Origin: Amphirosellinia nigrospora
Taxonomy: Eukaryota; Ascomycota; Sordariomycetes; Xylariales; Xylariaceae
DNA length: 64,000 nucleotides
NCBI GenBank assembly: GCA_004123355.1
Contig: SCHM01000003.1
Location: 6,219,058 to 6,283,057, forward strand
Direction: 5' to 3'
Positions 49,189-61,859 of this stretch are shown here, piece by piece. Both the position numbers and the translations under genes were made by a program. The notes under the pieces are model-generated. The model saw nothing but the letters and a program-made list of their open reading frames with translations. It had not been told where the DNA came from and did not search any database. Each line of letters starts with the position of its first letter. Position 1 is the stretch's first letter.

Positions 49189-52100
49189 CTACTCTAAACC
49201 AAGCTCTCTAACCAAGTTCTTAATATGGGTCTTATCAGCCTTACCCCAGTCGACACCAAGGAGCATCTTCCTCCTTTCCCCCTCTTTCTCCTGCCCCATA
49301 TCGTAACCTCCACCACTTCCTTCATTACCACTCTGTCTGGGCGCCAGTAGATTCCACAGCTCGTCGATGACCATGCTTCTAACTCGAGGCCACGGATGAA
49401 GAAGTAGCGCGCCCAGACGTTTCTTCGACTCCGCGACCCCTTCTTCCTGCCTATCTTGCGCTAGCCTCAGATCTGGTGCATCGGCCGCGCGTTGCCGGCC
49501 GGCAACCTCGATATTGCCGCTTCTATCGTTAATTCCGCTCACATCTCCCCAGTTGTGTTCATCGTCACTGTTCCGGAGATTGTCTTTGTTGTTTTAGGCC
49601 CGGGTTTGATCTCGGCTATAGCACCGTAGACTTTGATACACGCTTCCAACTTACGGACATTACCAGTTTTATATGCTGCCTTCTGCACGAGTAGGCAAAG
49701 CTGTTTGAGGTCTGGGTAAAGCACACTTCTATTGGCCGCACTCACAGCACCCACGCCAGCCAGGTCATAGCACCGTTGTAGCAACCCGACGTGGAACAGA
49801 TATGCTACGATCTCTAAGGTAGGCACTAGCACCCGGTCTTGCCCGGCGTACAGCTTCAGGTTGTATAGCAGCGAGCCGCAGACCTGCTGCAAGGTTTCGT
49901 CCGACGTTTCACAGAACTCAGCGAGGGCGGCGCGTGTCTCGACCACGAGGTCTTCGTTCCCTGTATCTGCTGATGTGACTAGGCCTGCTAGTAGACTGCA
50001 CGTGCACCTTTCAATGCTGAGGATAGAATCAGACATGCTGACGCTAAGCCGAGTTGTATCACGGAGTGTAAATAAGAAGCTAAAGTAACCCTTTGAGGTA
50101 AACAAGAGCTGTTGGAAAGTTTGAGAGTCGCTACTAGTGTTAGAATGATGTTCGTACGTGAAACTATCTCGTGAACATACCTTGGTTGGAGAATTATTGC
50201 CAGTGTTAACTTCGCCTCAGCTCGGACACGATCCAGTTTCTCGGCTGCCAAGCGCAAGATCTGAGGGAACAATCGAATCACGACCTCGTGGCTTCTATCC
50301 TGGGCTTGCCAGAGGGTCTTCGTAGCCTTAATTGCCTCCAGCCTAACATGTGAACCAATATCACCTCGGGCGTTTGTTGTGTAATCGTCGAGTCCTTCTG
50401 AGATTAGGCTGAGGAATTCGGTGGATTCTAGTCGAAGAATATCTTTGTCGATAAGACTTTGAAGAATCGCTACATGTGTCTCGATATCACTGTCCTTTGC
50501 CCATCGCTCTCCCAGAACCTTGGAAATTGAGATTCGCTCAGCGTGAGTATCATCAGTCTTCTCAAGGTAGGTCAGGACAGGCTGGCTTCGGGCAAGGGCA
50601 TGATAATATCCATCTCCGTGTCTCTTTCGTGGTGTCCGAGGTGCGCAAATTTTACCGCTCCATTCTTGAACTATTTCAGCTCGTCGTTTAGGTCTTGACA
50701 AGGCTAAAAGAACCAAGGCGGCTTCGGACGAATGTTGTAGGACTTCGATTTCATTCCTGTCAAGCCAGTCATTCAGACAACTCTCGGCAATTCCCAGGAG
50801 ATCTTCGAACAAGTTGGATTGGTGAGTTCGAATATTATCAAGGAGTTTAAGCGATTTCGTCAGAATATCCCAACCCTCCTCGTTGACGATAGCAGACCCC
50901 GGTTGTATAAGTGACCCCAATTGCTGCGCATGGTCTGAGAGGCTCAATAATAATATAGGCATGGCAGAGACAATCAACGTGCTATTTGCTTCTGCTATTA
51001 ACTCAGGCTTGCGGAATTTTGTGTCTCTCGATTCTTGTAGTATTGCCTTCAGTGTAGTGTATACCTCTGAGATGGGAAGACGACTGGCTTGTTCTCTCAT
51101 AGTGCCCTCTTCAATAAAACTAGGAATGTAGTCGAGAATTGCCGCAAGGCTGAGCACGAGGCCGTGGCGCTCTTCTACCTGTCGTACCTGGAGATCTCGA
51201 ATGCGAGAAATAATCAACCTAATGGAGAAAGACAGGTTCTCGAAAGTGTTTACTGAGGCTTTTCGAGCTGATTCCGCGGTTAAGGTCCCAAAAGAAGCGG
51301 CTGCAACTCGTCGGGCACCTGCATCCATATCTCCGATACCTCGCCAACCCAGCGTCGCCTCTAGGAGAGCACGCCCATAATGAGACGATAATCTAGTAGC
51401 TTGTAAGGCCACCTCATGAATTGCTCTAGAACGCAAGGCAACTGCGTGGTAGTCTACAGTCTGAACCACAGAGATACCTTGTTCTATAGTGTCCGGATGA
51501 CGACCGATCAATTCTTGTAAAGCAGCGGACGATCCTCGTCGAATGTTGCCAGCTGGATCCAAAGATGCAGTGACCACTAGTTCAGTTGCAATAACCTGCA
51601 AGATCGATGCTGAAGTGTCATGCCCTCTAGCTACGAGAACAGACTGAGTTTCAACTTTCAGTAATTCTGTAGTACTGTAACGACGGGCCAATGCCCAAAT
51701 TCCGAAACAAGAAGCATCTCTAACGTTAGTGCCTATTGAGCTACCAGACGGGCTACGCTTTTCGAAAGAGAGTCCTATGAGCAGTGCATGGATAATATCC
51801 GACAGATTTTCTGGGGGTGGCGATCGTCTGTATAGTAGGTGAGACAACGTGAGCATAAGACCGTGCCATTCCAAGGGATCGATGGCAGTAAGATCTCTAA
51901 CGGTCGGGGCATTCGGGTCTGATTCTTTCTTAACCCAGAGTACATTGCGGTTCAGGGACTCGATAACAGCTTCGATAACTTGCGAGGCCATGTCGGGGTC
52001 TAATTTGAGAGTTATAATACTCAATGCTTTGCTGGCAGCGAATCTGACTGGTGTATCATTATCTGCCAGGCGCTCAAGCAAATATCCAATTGTAACTTCT

Positions 52101-53229
52101 ATCATCTCAGTGTCGGACATACCCCGTCGGGACTTGCGCAGAACTATGGCGATGATCGAGCGAGTGGCTTTGATCATCATTTTTCGTGCGAGCGCAGACC
52201 CGTTTATAACTTTGTAGGTGTCATTATCTTCCGCAGCAATCGCCTGTACAGCATAGAAGATAGTAGATAGGTGCTGATCTACGATAGATGTGTCTTCAGC
52301 AGCACGTAAGACTCCTGCTAGAAATGACAAGCTCCCTATGTAATAGTACGAGGATTCCGTAGCTGCGTCTTCCGTTGATTTCAGTGAAGATAATGCCCAC
52401 TGCACAAGGGCACTCAGCACGCCCATTTCTTGCATATCCTTTCGCATAGCTAGGCGAACTAGGAGTGCCTTGGCTCCGTCCCTCTCCTTTCCGGGGATGC
52501 AAGATAGCGTATAGCTAGAGGGATAACTCTCAAGACGATACGAGGTACTTGCTGTGGCCATTGAAATCCTACCACAGTCGGTTGTTCAAATTCATCAGCA
52601 TTACCCGACGAAATAGTAGATAGGTCAAAGGGTGCGAAGAACAGCTGAGACAGCCAAATGAGGACCACGTATCTCTCGTGCCATGTCCAAGAGTTAACCA
52701 GCTCCGTTTTCAAGGCAACATCAGTATCTCTCTCTGAGTCTTCGATTGCTTGTAGCAGGAGCTCAAGATATCTCGTCTCGACATTGAGAAACCGCACTAT
52801 CACTTTATCCCCTCTGATCTTGCAGAATGTATAAATAATACGACAGATTGCATTCGCACTAGGAAATAGTAACTGAGATCTCGTCGACAGTTTACTTGAC
52901 CTCCTACGATCTTGCAAGCACTCCAGATAGGCGTTTGCCAAGACCGGGAGCCATCTTGGAAGGTGAGGGTCAAGTAACTGGGGCAATTCCTGAAAGTGTT
53001 CGAGCACCTTAGATGCATAGATATCAGTTTCCTCATCAATAAGTTGATACAAGGGTCGAAGCCCACCTACCTGGGAGATTAACCTTGACGTTTCTCTAGA
53101 TCGAACGCGGCGCCTGAGTTGGCCATTGGGCTTCCTCAAGAATGGGTTTAGTGAGCGGTCAAAGTCAGCAATGAAGTCTGTTGCATGTTTCTGGATGAAG
53201 ACATCCCGATCGCTTTCCATGGCGTCCAT
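49189..53229 (-). CDS. Tubulin-folding cofactor D (TBCD/Cin1/Alp1)
   Basis: Cofactor D captures beta-tubulin from the chaperonin and, with cofactors A, C, E and B, builds the alpha/beta heterodimer. Start MDAMESDRDVF at 53229. Exon 1 is 53229-50181 and exon 2 is 50090-49189, with a 90-nt intron, giving about 1,310 residues, in the range of fungal family members. It is nearly all helical HEAT-type repeats. Family blocks: LRPLYQLIDEETDIYASKVLE, IWLSQLFFAPFDL, LLVRLAMRKDMQEMG, DNDTPVRFAASKALSII, SCFGIWALARRY and RRAAVASFG-like RRVAAASFGTL; near the end, AAYKTGNVRKLEACIKVYGA. Three probable one-base breaks: at CCCGG near 52495, at the GG of the intron acceptor near 50089, and in GGGGA near 49549. 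Quoted motifs are fragments only. Confidence 0.92.
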
Positions 53230-54822
53230 CTTTTTGAACTTGAACCGTCGGCCTTGTTTTGTGACTTCTATATTAAATGAGGTCAAAATCGAGATGGGTT
53301 GAACTTTGGAGTACGGAGCCCCGCAAGCTACAGTGTGTTGTTTACCAGTTAGGGTTTTAGGCAACAATATAAAGACCAACTCTCGAGACCCCGGCCGGAG
53401 ATCAAAATATGATCAATTACCTAGGCAGGTAACCACGGTTTTTACCAGACGGTATGACGCCAGTAGACCGCCAACCAGAGCTTGTATAGTCGAAGCACCA
53501 CATGCAAGTAGGTGGTGCCTTAGGTAGGTACCTGGGTGTAGAATCAATTCCACCAGCAGTGAACAAATACCCCACTAATCACTTATACATCTTATGCGAT
53601 CGATATGGATATGCCGTTATCCACGAAGCCACCTCATGCAACGTTGGGTACCTTGGCTTAGGTAACATGAAAGGGGTTCTCGGGTTTGATCTAACAACAC
53701 TACCTACCCAGGTAGATACTTAGGTAGTTCATTGAAGATTTTAACACGAGAGCTTCCATCTCTAGGTAGAAGAAGTGTGGAAATTAACTGTGCCAGCTGA
53801 TCAAAAGCGGACAAATACAGTTGTTCCTTAGGTAATGTAGGTATGGAAGAGAAAGTAGTTGTACGCGAGTATCTCAACCTTGGAACTTTCTAGTTTAGCA
53901 TAATGCAGGATGATAAATACATCAGAAATAACAAGCGAATTCTTGCTAGCGACTCCCTCGATAAAGAAATTTGGAGCAACAAGCCAAGCGATGGACCGTT
54001 TATTATAGCCGGGAAGTCTTAATAAGACCCTGCGCAAGAAGTAGATTGACCGTTGGGGTGTACTGGGTAAGGTACCGTGCAACACGACGGGAGGCTAAAG
54101 TAGCTGGCGCACCATGCAATTAATACCTACATATGAACGAATCACCGGTCGTGCATATAGAGTGACTGCATGCAGGGACATACGTACGTAATTCAACTAC
54201 GTGCAAGCTACAGTTGACGAGCAAAAGACATTACAATGATGACCTACTAAGGTAATTGGTAAGGTAGTAACGCTCTCGTGAGTTAGCATCTACATGTATG
54301 GACCGCTACCTATATCAACCCCTCCATGGAAGATCAAAGGGTGTATATGCATGTGCGGGACGTTCGGTGGAGCTGGTTGATCGGCGGCGGGTTTTCTCCG
54401 ATATGAGATGCTAAAATTCCGAAACGAGATCCAAGGCGGCTATGCGTAGAGTATCAAACCTGGAACATGATGACGATCGTGGCTTCGGCATTCACCTTTT
54501 GCGCTAGGATGAGTTGTTTCGGGGCCTACTATGTAGGGCGGAGCTTACTATATCGGCTTATGAATGGAACTGGGGAAGAGGAAAACTCCAAATCACATCA
54601 CTAATTGACAAAGTCATTTATTTGCAAGAATGGTAGAGTAAAATTATATTCATGACTAAAGATTAGCGAGAGCTATTATGACCTTGAAGCGCTGTGACTG
54701 TAAAATGCACCAAAATTCGGCTCCATATGACAACGCCACCCTGGCCCTCGCCGCCTGCCCACCCTTGGGGAACCCCTGGTATCATAGGAAGAAACAACAG
54801 AAAATATAATCAAAGTGAATGT
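53230..54822. other. Intergenic, TBCD promoter and GH76 3' region
   Basis: 1.6 kb rich in GGTA/TACC words (53418-53432, 53518-53535, 53700-53728). No gene is recognised. Confidence 0.45.
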
Positions 54823-56096
54823 CTACGCGATAACAACAGCAGCTACTAGGGCATCCATGGCTGAGCTCTGCGTACCAGCGCTTGCCGTCGCGAACGGCCC
54901 ATTCCACGTAGGTCCCAGCTGGTTTTGGCTGTTCCGGTCGTTGGCCCAGATTGCGTCCGCATTTTTGAGAAGAAAGCTCTTGAACGCGTCTTGAGGTGCT
55001 GCCTGCTGCAGGGCAACCAAATTGCGCATGAATACACCCTTGAATTGCGCACCGTCCGCGCCGCAGTCCGGTTCGCAGCCCTCGTACAGAATACCGTCTT
55101 TGGTTAAATGGACAATGGCAGCAGTGGCAATGGTTGAGGCCTCGGTGAGGTAGGAGTTGTCGCCGGTAGCTTGGGAAAGCTCCACCAGCGCTCCCAATAT
55201 GACTCCTTGGTTGTACGTCCAAGTGGCCATTCCGTTGTTCTTGCAGCTGTCATCGAGACCATCGTTGATAAGGTTATCCCCGTTAATCAGACCACTGCTC
55301 TTGAACCAATTCCATTCGGTTTTTGCAATATTGAGGTAATAATCTTTTTGGTTGGGAACTCGGTTGGCAAGAGAAGCGGCTACTTTGAGATAGAGTTCGT
55401 TGGCGATGGCGTTCGTATAGGTACCGACTTTGCTCCAGTAGATGCCGCCACACGTGGAGGCGCCCCCTTTCATATCTTCGAAGATCTCCATCGCTGCTGC
55501 GAGGTATTGTTGGTCGCCTAAGCTATCATGACTACGAATCACTGTGGGGCGTCGAATTAGCACCGGCGTGGACTTGTTTATGAATAGGGTACAAATTATT
55601 GTTTGGTTTGACGAGAACGCGGATATCAAAAGTGGATTGAAACCTCATGAATACTTACTAGCAAGTGCCCACCAGCCTTCATCATCGTAATAATCATTAA
55701 GAAAGTTGTCGAACCCTCTCTTGGATGTATCTGAACGCTTAGATACCCTGGTGTATGTCGAGATGGGGAGGCCCAAATGGTTGATGGCCTTGACAGCCTG
55801 AACTGTGGTTTTCTGCGCCTGTTCGTATGTATTCTGGATGATATTGGGAATATTGAGCGAGGCGGCCGAGCCAGGGTTCTGGACGGCGTAGTCGGCGAGA
55901 ACAGTCAAACAATTAGCCGAATTCCACCAGCCCGTGGTGTCCCACAACCCAGTGCCCTGATTATACCAACTCTGGAGAGTATTGATGGCGGCGACTGTGT
56001 TGGCATCATATGTCTGTTGGGCTTTAAAGATATTATGAGAGGACATATAAAAACGGCCCTGGTGGCTAGGCCGCCAACGAAGGACGAAGAAACCAT
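54823..56096 (-). CDS. Secreted glycoside hydrolase family 76 (alpha-1,6-mannanase-like)
   Basis: A GH76 enzyme that would cleave or transfer alpha-1,6-mannan in the cell wall or environment. Start MVSSSFVGGLATRAVF at 56096 opens a hydrophobic signal peptide, cleaved probably just before QQTYDANTV. Exon 1 is 56096-55659, a 117-nt intron is 55542-55658, and exon 2 is 55541-54823; about 385 residues. Key blocks: WDTTGWWNSANCLT, NDYYDDEGWWALA (adjacent Asp pair is the GH76 catalytic pair), MKGGASTCGGIYWSK, NAIANELYL and MATWTYNQGVILG. CEPDCGADGAQFKG has the conserved Cys pair. It ends DALVAAVVIA without a hydrophobic GPI tail, so it is probably soluble rather than anchored like Dfg5/Dcw1. One one-base break lies in the AAA run near 56025. 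Confidence 0.9.
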
Positions 56097-59000
56097 AGCG
56101 ATGGTGGATAGGAGGGAAATGAATGATGATGATCAGTTATGTAGCATGGGTTGAATCCTTAAAAAGTCGAGGGGTCCAGCCGAAGAATTAAATATGGGAA
56201 AAGTGTGCTTTCATCCAGATGTTACTGAGCTGCTGAGGGAATGATATGTTTCTTGTCGTCGATGGAAGGAAAGACGCATCGATATATATTAAAAGGAGTA
56301 TTAACAAGGTATCGGCAGTGTCAACCAAGCCTTTCCCCAGGCGACCCTGGCCCTCACTTGCCAACAGTACCGTATCAACACACAAGGCAAGTCAGTCACC
56401 TTGCTTGCGTACCAGGATACAACATTCAGTACTCGAAGGCTATTGTGTGTGGTCGAGAGTCATATGGTCTTGGTCAATAGCTAACAGTTGGGCTGCCGAC
56501 ATATGCACAAGGCCCTCGTGAGAGGTCAAGCAACGTTGTCTCTCACCTTCGCCAGGAAGAAGTGAAAATTTTCGAAGATGATCGGCGCGGCATTTGGCAA
56601 CTAGTGGTGTTCGTAGTCGAGTGACAACGAAGTAGCTGGCCGCACAGCTTTATGTTGTGCCGGGTGCCACCTCATTCTGACTTAGGATTGTCCAGGCAAA
56701 TGAGAGCACTCGCCTTGGGTAAAAAAGGGAGAGCAACTAGATGTATATTTGCCGAGTTAAGGCTGGTTTTGCTCTTATGGAGCTGTCAAGCATCCTGATA
56801 GGGTTGGGTGTTGTTTCAGAACGAGATTGCCCTCATGCTGGGGCTTGGCTACCCATAAATCGTACCGTGGCACCGAGATGTCAGGGGAAAGGCCTTGGGC
56901 CCCGATAAAGACCGCCGGCTCGTATGGGTATATCCTTATTCGTGATTTAGCAGGTACCTAAGTTTTAGCAGCGCGTAAATCATCAGAACATCATCCCTAG
57001 AAAAATACCTATTGTTAGCGGCCTCGCTTTGGTGGTCATTAGAACATAATGACAATCTATAGGGGAATAATAAGTTCAGACGAGAAACACGCTAGATCAG
57101 ACTAAGGAAACTCTAAACAGCAGTGTCGAGCTATATTAAGCTAGCGCAATCCAGATCTGTACTTTGATAGCGCTGCACACTCCACTAAAGGGTGCACCAG
57201 GGCTGACCTGAACCTGACCGGGAATGGCTTGACATTTCGATACCCTGCCCTGAGCGCGCGGCAGTTCAGATCGAGCTACCTATATAGATCAGCCAATGAC
57301 AGAGCAGGTAACGGACGCCAGAATAAACACAACTCTCTTTTTAACCGCCTCGCAATTCTTTTGCCGCGCTGGTACAGCATATTGTTTGTACATCAGGAAC
57401 GGGCGCGGCTACCACACATCGCATGCTCCTAGTCCAACCACGACGATTCATCGGGCGCTAATGTGCTACGCCCTCGTCGTACAGAGGGAGCTTGTGTCGT
57501 GATCTGACTTCGCCGGTTTGTTTGTTTAGGCATCAAGCTTTGGTGACATGACGATGATAAGTCTCACATGGGATTGTTCCCTCAGGAGTGTGTTACATTG
57601 CCGTCTCAAACAAGCCTTCTGAGCGACGCTACCGATCTCAGCTGCTGTGTTGGCACTCACTGCGCCGGCCAGTAAACTTGGTCCAACTCTCCGAGCGTGG
57701 TAACGATGGCGTTTCCGAGGAAATCTTGGTTTGAACTGTATCGTTACCTCTCAATGTCAGCCTACACTGCGGACTCATGTGAGAACCTGCCTGCCACGAG
57801 GCCTGAAGCGATAGGCCGATAGAGGGAAGATCGGCCGTTGCATGTGGTCGCAAAAATCTCACGGGCATCAAGATATCTGCACGTCATTGCGCCTGAAGCC
57901 TTACTCCCGTCCCGATATCGTAATGAGCGACGCGAGACTAGTTTCCATTTGGTTCTTACATTCGTCCTTGCAGAAACCGGCGCGATGGAAATAATGTGAC
58001 GTTGAAAGTCATTGGCTTGGCCCTGCGTGAGAACGTGGTATATTCAGCCGAAAGCCAAGCACCATCTGGCTTGCGCCACCTCCAGCGACGCAGGTTCCCC
58101 GCAGCTACCCAAGTGAATATCCGCGTGAACGAACGCGGGCCTCTGATAGGGTAACAATTGAATGATACATAATTGTTTCTCGGGACGAAAACCATCCATC
58201 TCTCTCCCCGCATGATTCCCCGCATTTCCAGGGCCAAGTTTTTTGTCACGAGCTATCAGTATAGACTAAGCATCGGACAATATATGACTTCATAGGTAGA
58301 TGTTCTCTATTTGAGAAAAAAATTATATTGATGGGTCTTGGGCGCGTTAGCCGCTAATGTGTAGACATAGGGGTAAAATGAACATCTGTCTCTGGTCTGG
58401 TTGTTTACAATGTTGCGAATAGCAAACTATGCGGTAAAGATTAATATTGCTTTGGAGGCTTTCGGCATATCACTTCTTAACGCGAACGTTATTTACTACG
58501 AAACACGGACGTTTACACATTGTTGAGTAACGCAAAAAACGATATCAAGCCGACTCTTGAATTACCAATGATTTACTAACGCGCCGCACATCGGGGACGT
58601 TTTTAATGCGACTAGGCCTGGACCCCACAAGGCTTTGCTCCCGCAATCACCGGAGTACTTGGCGTAAAGACGGCATTTCTGAATTAAACCAGGTGTTGGG
58701 ATATGTCTCGATGCTCTGAGGGACGAGGACGTCATTTCAGAAAACTAATCATGTGCCGCCAGTACCGCACAAGAACGAACTGCAGGGGCTTGCTTGAACA
58801 TGTTCGGCATTTTGTCGCCTCGCGTACTATAATAGGACCGAGTTTATATGGTCTTGAGGAACTTCAAATCGCGTCTTTACATGGAAAGGATGCCTGGACG
58901 TATCTATTGCCTGGCGAAATGTAGTATTCTTCCCTAACTTGTAAAGGGTCTGGCACATTCGGGCCGTGATAGAAGGCATGAGTGATTCTACCCACTTTCT

Positions 59001-60480
59001 TGCGTCTCTTATTTTTGTAAGAAGAGTCATGCTAACACACGCCAGTCTATCCATTTTAGGACATTCGCACAGCCTACTCCAAGAGCTGTTGCTGCCTTAG
59101 TAACAAGTCCCTGCCCCCTTTCTGAACATTACTACTTGATATCTGGAAAGAGTTCAACTTCCCGCGAAATATATATTCATAGAGACGTCATGGTGTACAA
59201 GGATCGGGAAGATACCGACCTTCCACGTTGGCCCAGTCCGGTGCTCAACATCATGATACGTTTAGATGCACTATTAGTTTCGGGAGCGCAGCAGGGTGTA
59301 ACAAGCGATCGCTATCAAGACCTCAGAAAGAAATACTTCATATCTTCAATACACTCCTAGAGAGTGGAGGGGGCCATGAAGGTCTCGTCCCTTTGCTGCT
59401 CCAGATGCAAGATCCCCTATGTACACATCCGAATCGCCTCGCTTTCGCTCTTCGCTTTCGTATATTTATCTCAGTGGGTTGGTAAATACGGGTAGGTAAG
59501 GAGCCGAGGCTTCCTACAGAGTCCCATCCACATGGCTACATACATGATAGGTAGGTTTCCGGTCTTAGATGTCGCTCCAGTCTCTCGGTACGTTTGACCA
59601 CAATCCCGACTACTTGCGTAGCTAGTCATCATTCTGACTAATAGCATACTATCACGACCTTATCAACTGTCGTCTTAGAATATACGAGACTGTCTGCAGT
59701 TCTTCTGCGGCAGCATCGCTATTTGTTTGAAGAGAGTTTAGGCATAGCTAACAACCCAATAGGCACGAGGCGTTATGGATTAAATCCTCCTATACCAACA
59801 TCAGTGGATTACTAGATGTTCTTCACTTGATGATCAGGTGACGCTCGTGCGTGTTGGGTCAAAATATGACTAGAGTGTGCTGTTTCTTAACCTACGCCAG
59901 CCGATGCCATGCCTTTGCTGAAGCAATCGCCCGGTTCTTCTGTGTTTGATTGAAAAAAAAAAACATCCATGTGCCCTAAAGTGGTAGTCTGGTGGATTAT
60001 AGCTAGAATGAAGCTGAACACGAAATAGGGGCGATCGGCTTGCCTCCTCATCAGATAACTCTACTTGCGCCGCGTCTGATTTTCTAGTTGCATTTAACTA
60101 TACCGGCCCCATGAAGGCTGGAGGAGGCGATGGACGAAAACGAAAATGTAGAGAGCTTGACAGTACAGGCAAGATAGCCGCTCAGCTACTTACTTCAAGG
60201 AGATAGACATTCTATCATTTCGGCTAGAAAACTTAACATTCAACATGAGCGCCATGTTTCGCTTTTAATGACTTAGTAACATGCTAAAATGTCTCGCCAG
60301 CTTCAGAGTTCTCTGTCATTCATCAGATATAGACCGCGCTCTATTCATACTTTTTATATATAAATCTGGACTAGCATACTATAGGTTCGTAAATGGCGAT
60401 ATGAGGTAGGGTGAAAAGTCGATTATACGACGATTATATACCTATAATAAATCTATAAACCTGTTATCGACGGTTTATCC
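56097..60480. other. Intergenic, gene-poor
   Basis: 4.4 kb with the GH76 promoter at its left end. Many small open frames occur, none with recognisable similarity. The right end (60340-60480) becomes AT-rich toward the decayed frame. Confidence 0.45.
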
Positions 60481-60481
60481 T

Positions 60482-61194
60482 TATACTTGGGAAGACCCAT
60501 ATCTGCCCCAGATACATCTGAGAGTGATCTCAAGGACTTGTACATTGCCAATCGACCTTTACTTTTAACTGAGACGTCAAAGAAATCTTCCACAGACCCT
60601 AAGCGCAAGAGGCAACGACTTGATGATCCGACTAACTCATCTTAAGCACTTGACATGAAGACCAACGAGAATGTGAGAATTCTGAAATTATAATTGAAAA
60701 CCATACAACAGGATTCTGATAACTGGCGTCGACTGCTCCGAATTGCGCAAGGGCAGATAGCTGACAGGGATAAAACGATCTCTGAGCTGAGATCTGAGGT
60801 GTCCACCTTGAACGAGAAACTGGAAGAAGCCTAACGACAACAACAGAATGATCACACTTAGATCATAACTTTGCGAGGACGAGGTAATGAAATCAATCAG
60901 AATGGACTTGCTTCTGTACCTAGCGAAACACCTATGCCAGTTTGGATGTTAGAGCAGTGCTATCAAAATTAGGTCATGTCTTCGGACACTCTAACGGACT
61001 CCGTCTATCACTTGGGCCTTTGCTTAGGCAAGACCCAAGAGGAAATTAACGCTAATTATCAACGTGATAATCAGATCAATCATAATGCCTCTGCGGAAAC
61101 TCAACAAGTCGATACTGAGGTGCAGGTCCTTGGTGCCTCACCAATTATTGAAAGAATACATACGCGCATGACGAGAAGAAGCCCGTTGAACTAA
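60482..61194 (+). pseudogene. Decayed coiled-coil reading frame, possibly transposon-derived fossil
   Basis: One phase stays protein-like for about 710 bp: a basic stretch, then a heptad-patterned coiled coil (about 60700-60830), then a Gln/Asn-rich part. It is interrupted by about half a dozen breaks. The pattern, with a constant phase and no sign of length changes, suggests decay by point mutation such as repeat-induced point mutation. It looks like a structural or nucleic-acid-binding protein of a mobile element, or a dead lineage-specific gene; the family is not recognised. Surrounding sequence has no matching partner domains. Confidence 0.45.
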
Positions 61195-61859
61195 GCCTAT
61201 GTAATCGCAAGCCTCGTATGTAGTAGAAATAAGGTGATGAGGTAAGCAAGCGACATCCGTATTTAGGTGCTCGAGTCAACTTCCTGTGTTTTCACCTCGA
61301 CGTATACGCCACCCAGATGCGTCTACCTGTCCAGAGCTGACATCCAGTAATGCTGATATGCCGAGTTGCGGAGGGGCACGTCATTGATAGATCCGTCGCA
61401 GAGGTGAGTCACCTTTTCTCACACTTCTCTATATAAAAGAGCAAGAGAAATTCGTTCAATATTGATCCTTAGTTGAATCTTGTCTTAAGAAGCGCCGCTG
61501 AGTCTGCACTATCTGGTCTACTTGTCTATCTTTCCTACCATTATAGTTATCGTGATATTAATTATTACCTACTTGGGTAGCTAAGCTAACGCGGTGCTAA
61601 TCCCTTCTTGGTTGGGGCCTTGCTGCAAGCACTTAACGAACTAATCCGATTGAAGTCCGATACCTATTAGATAATAGGGCACCTATTCCTACCTGACTTC
61701 ATCTCATTCCTCTGTGCTATAGACATAGAAGGATAACTACCTGAGGTTGGATAGCTAGAAGATAAGTAAATCATACCGGAGACATAGGTACAGAATGTAG
61801 CTTTTGCTTCTCGTCCATACTTACCATGATCATAGATTTACAGAAAACACTACGCAAAG
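61195..61859. other. Intergenic with TATA-like promoter segment
   Basis: Contains CTATATAAAAGAGC at about 61430-61443, a strong TATA-like element facing right, followed by a C/T-rich stretch. It may be the promoter of the MOSC gene or a remnant of the element represented by the decayed frame to the left. Paired terminal repeats were not found by eye. Confidence 0.4.

Noticed and set aside
54782-55222. 146-codon minus-strand frame overlapping GH76
   Set aside because: Another phase of the GH76 exon 2, whose own phase carries the family motifs.
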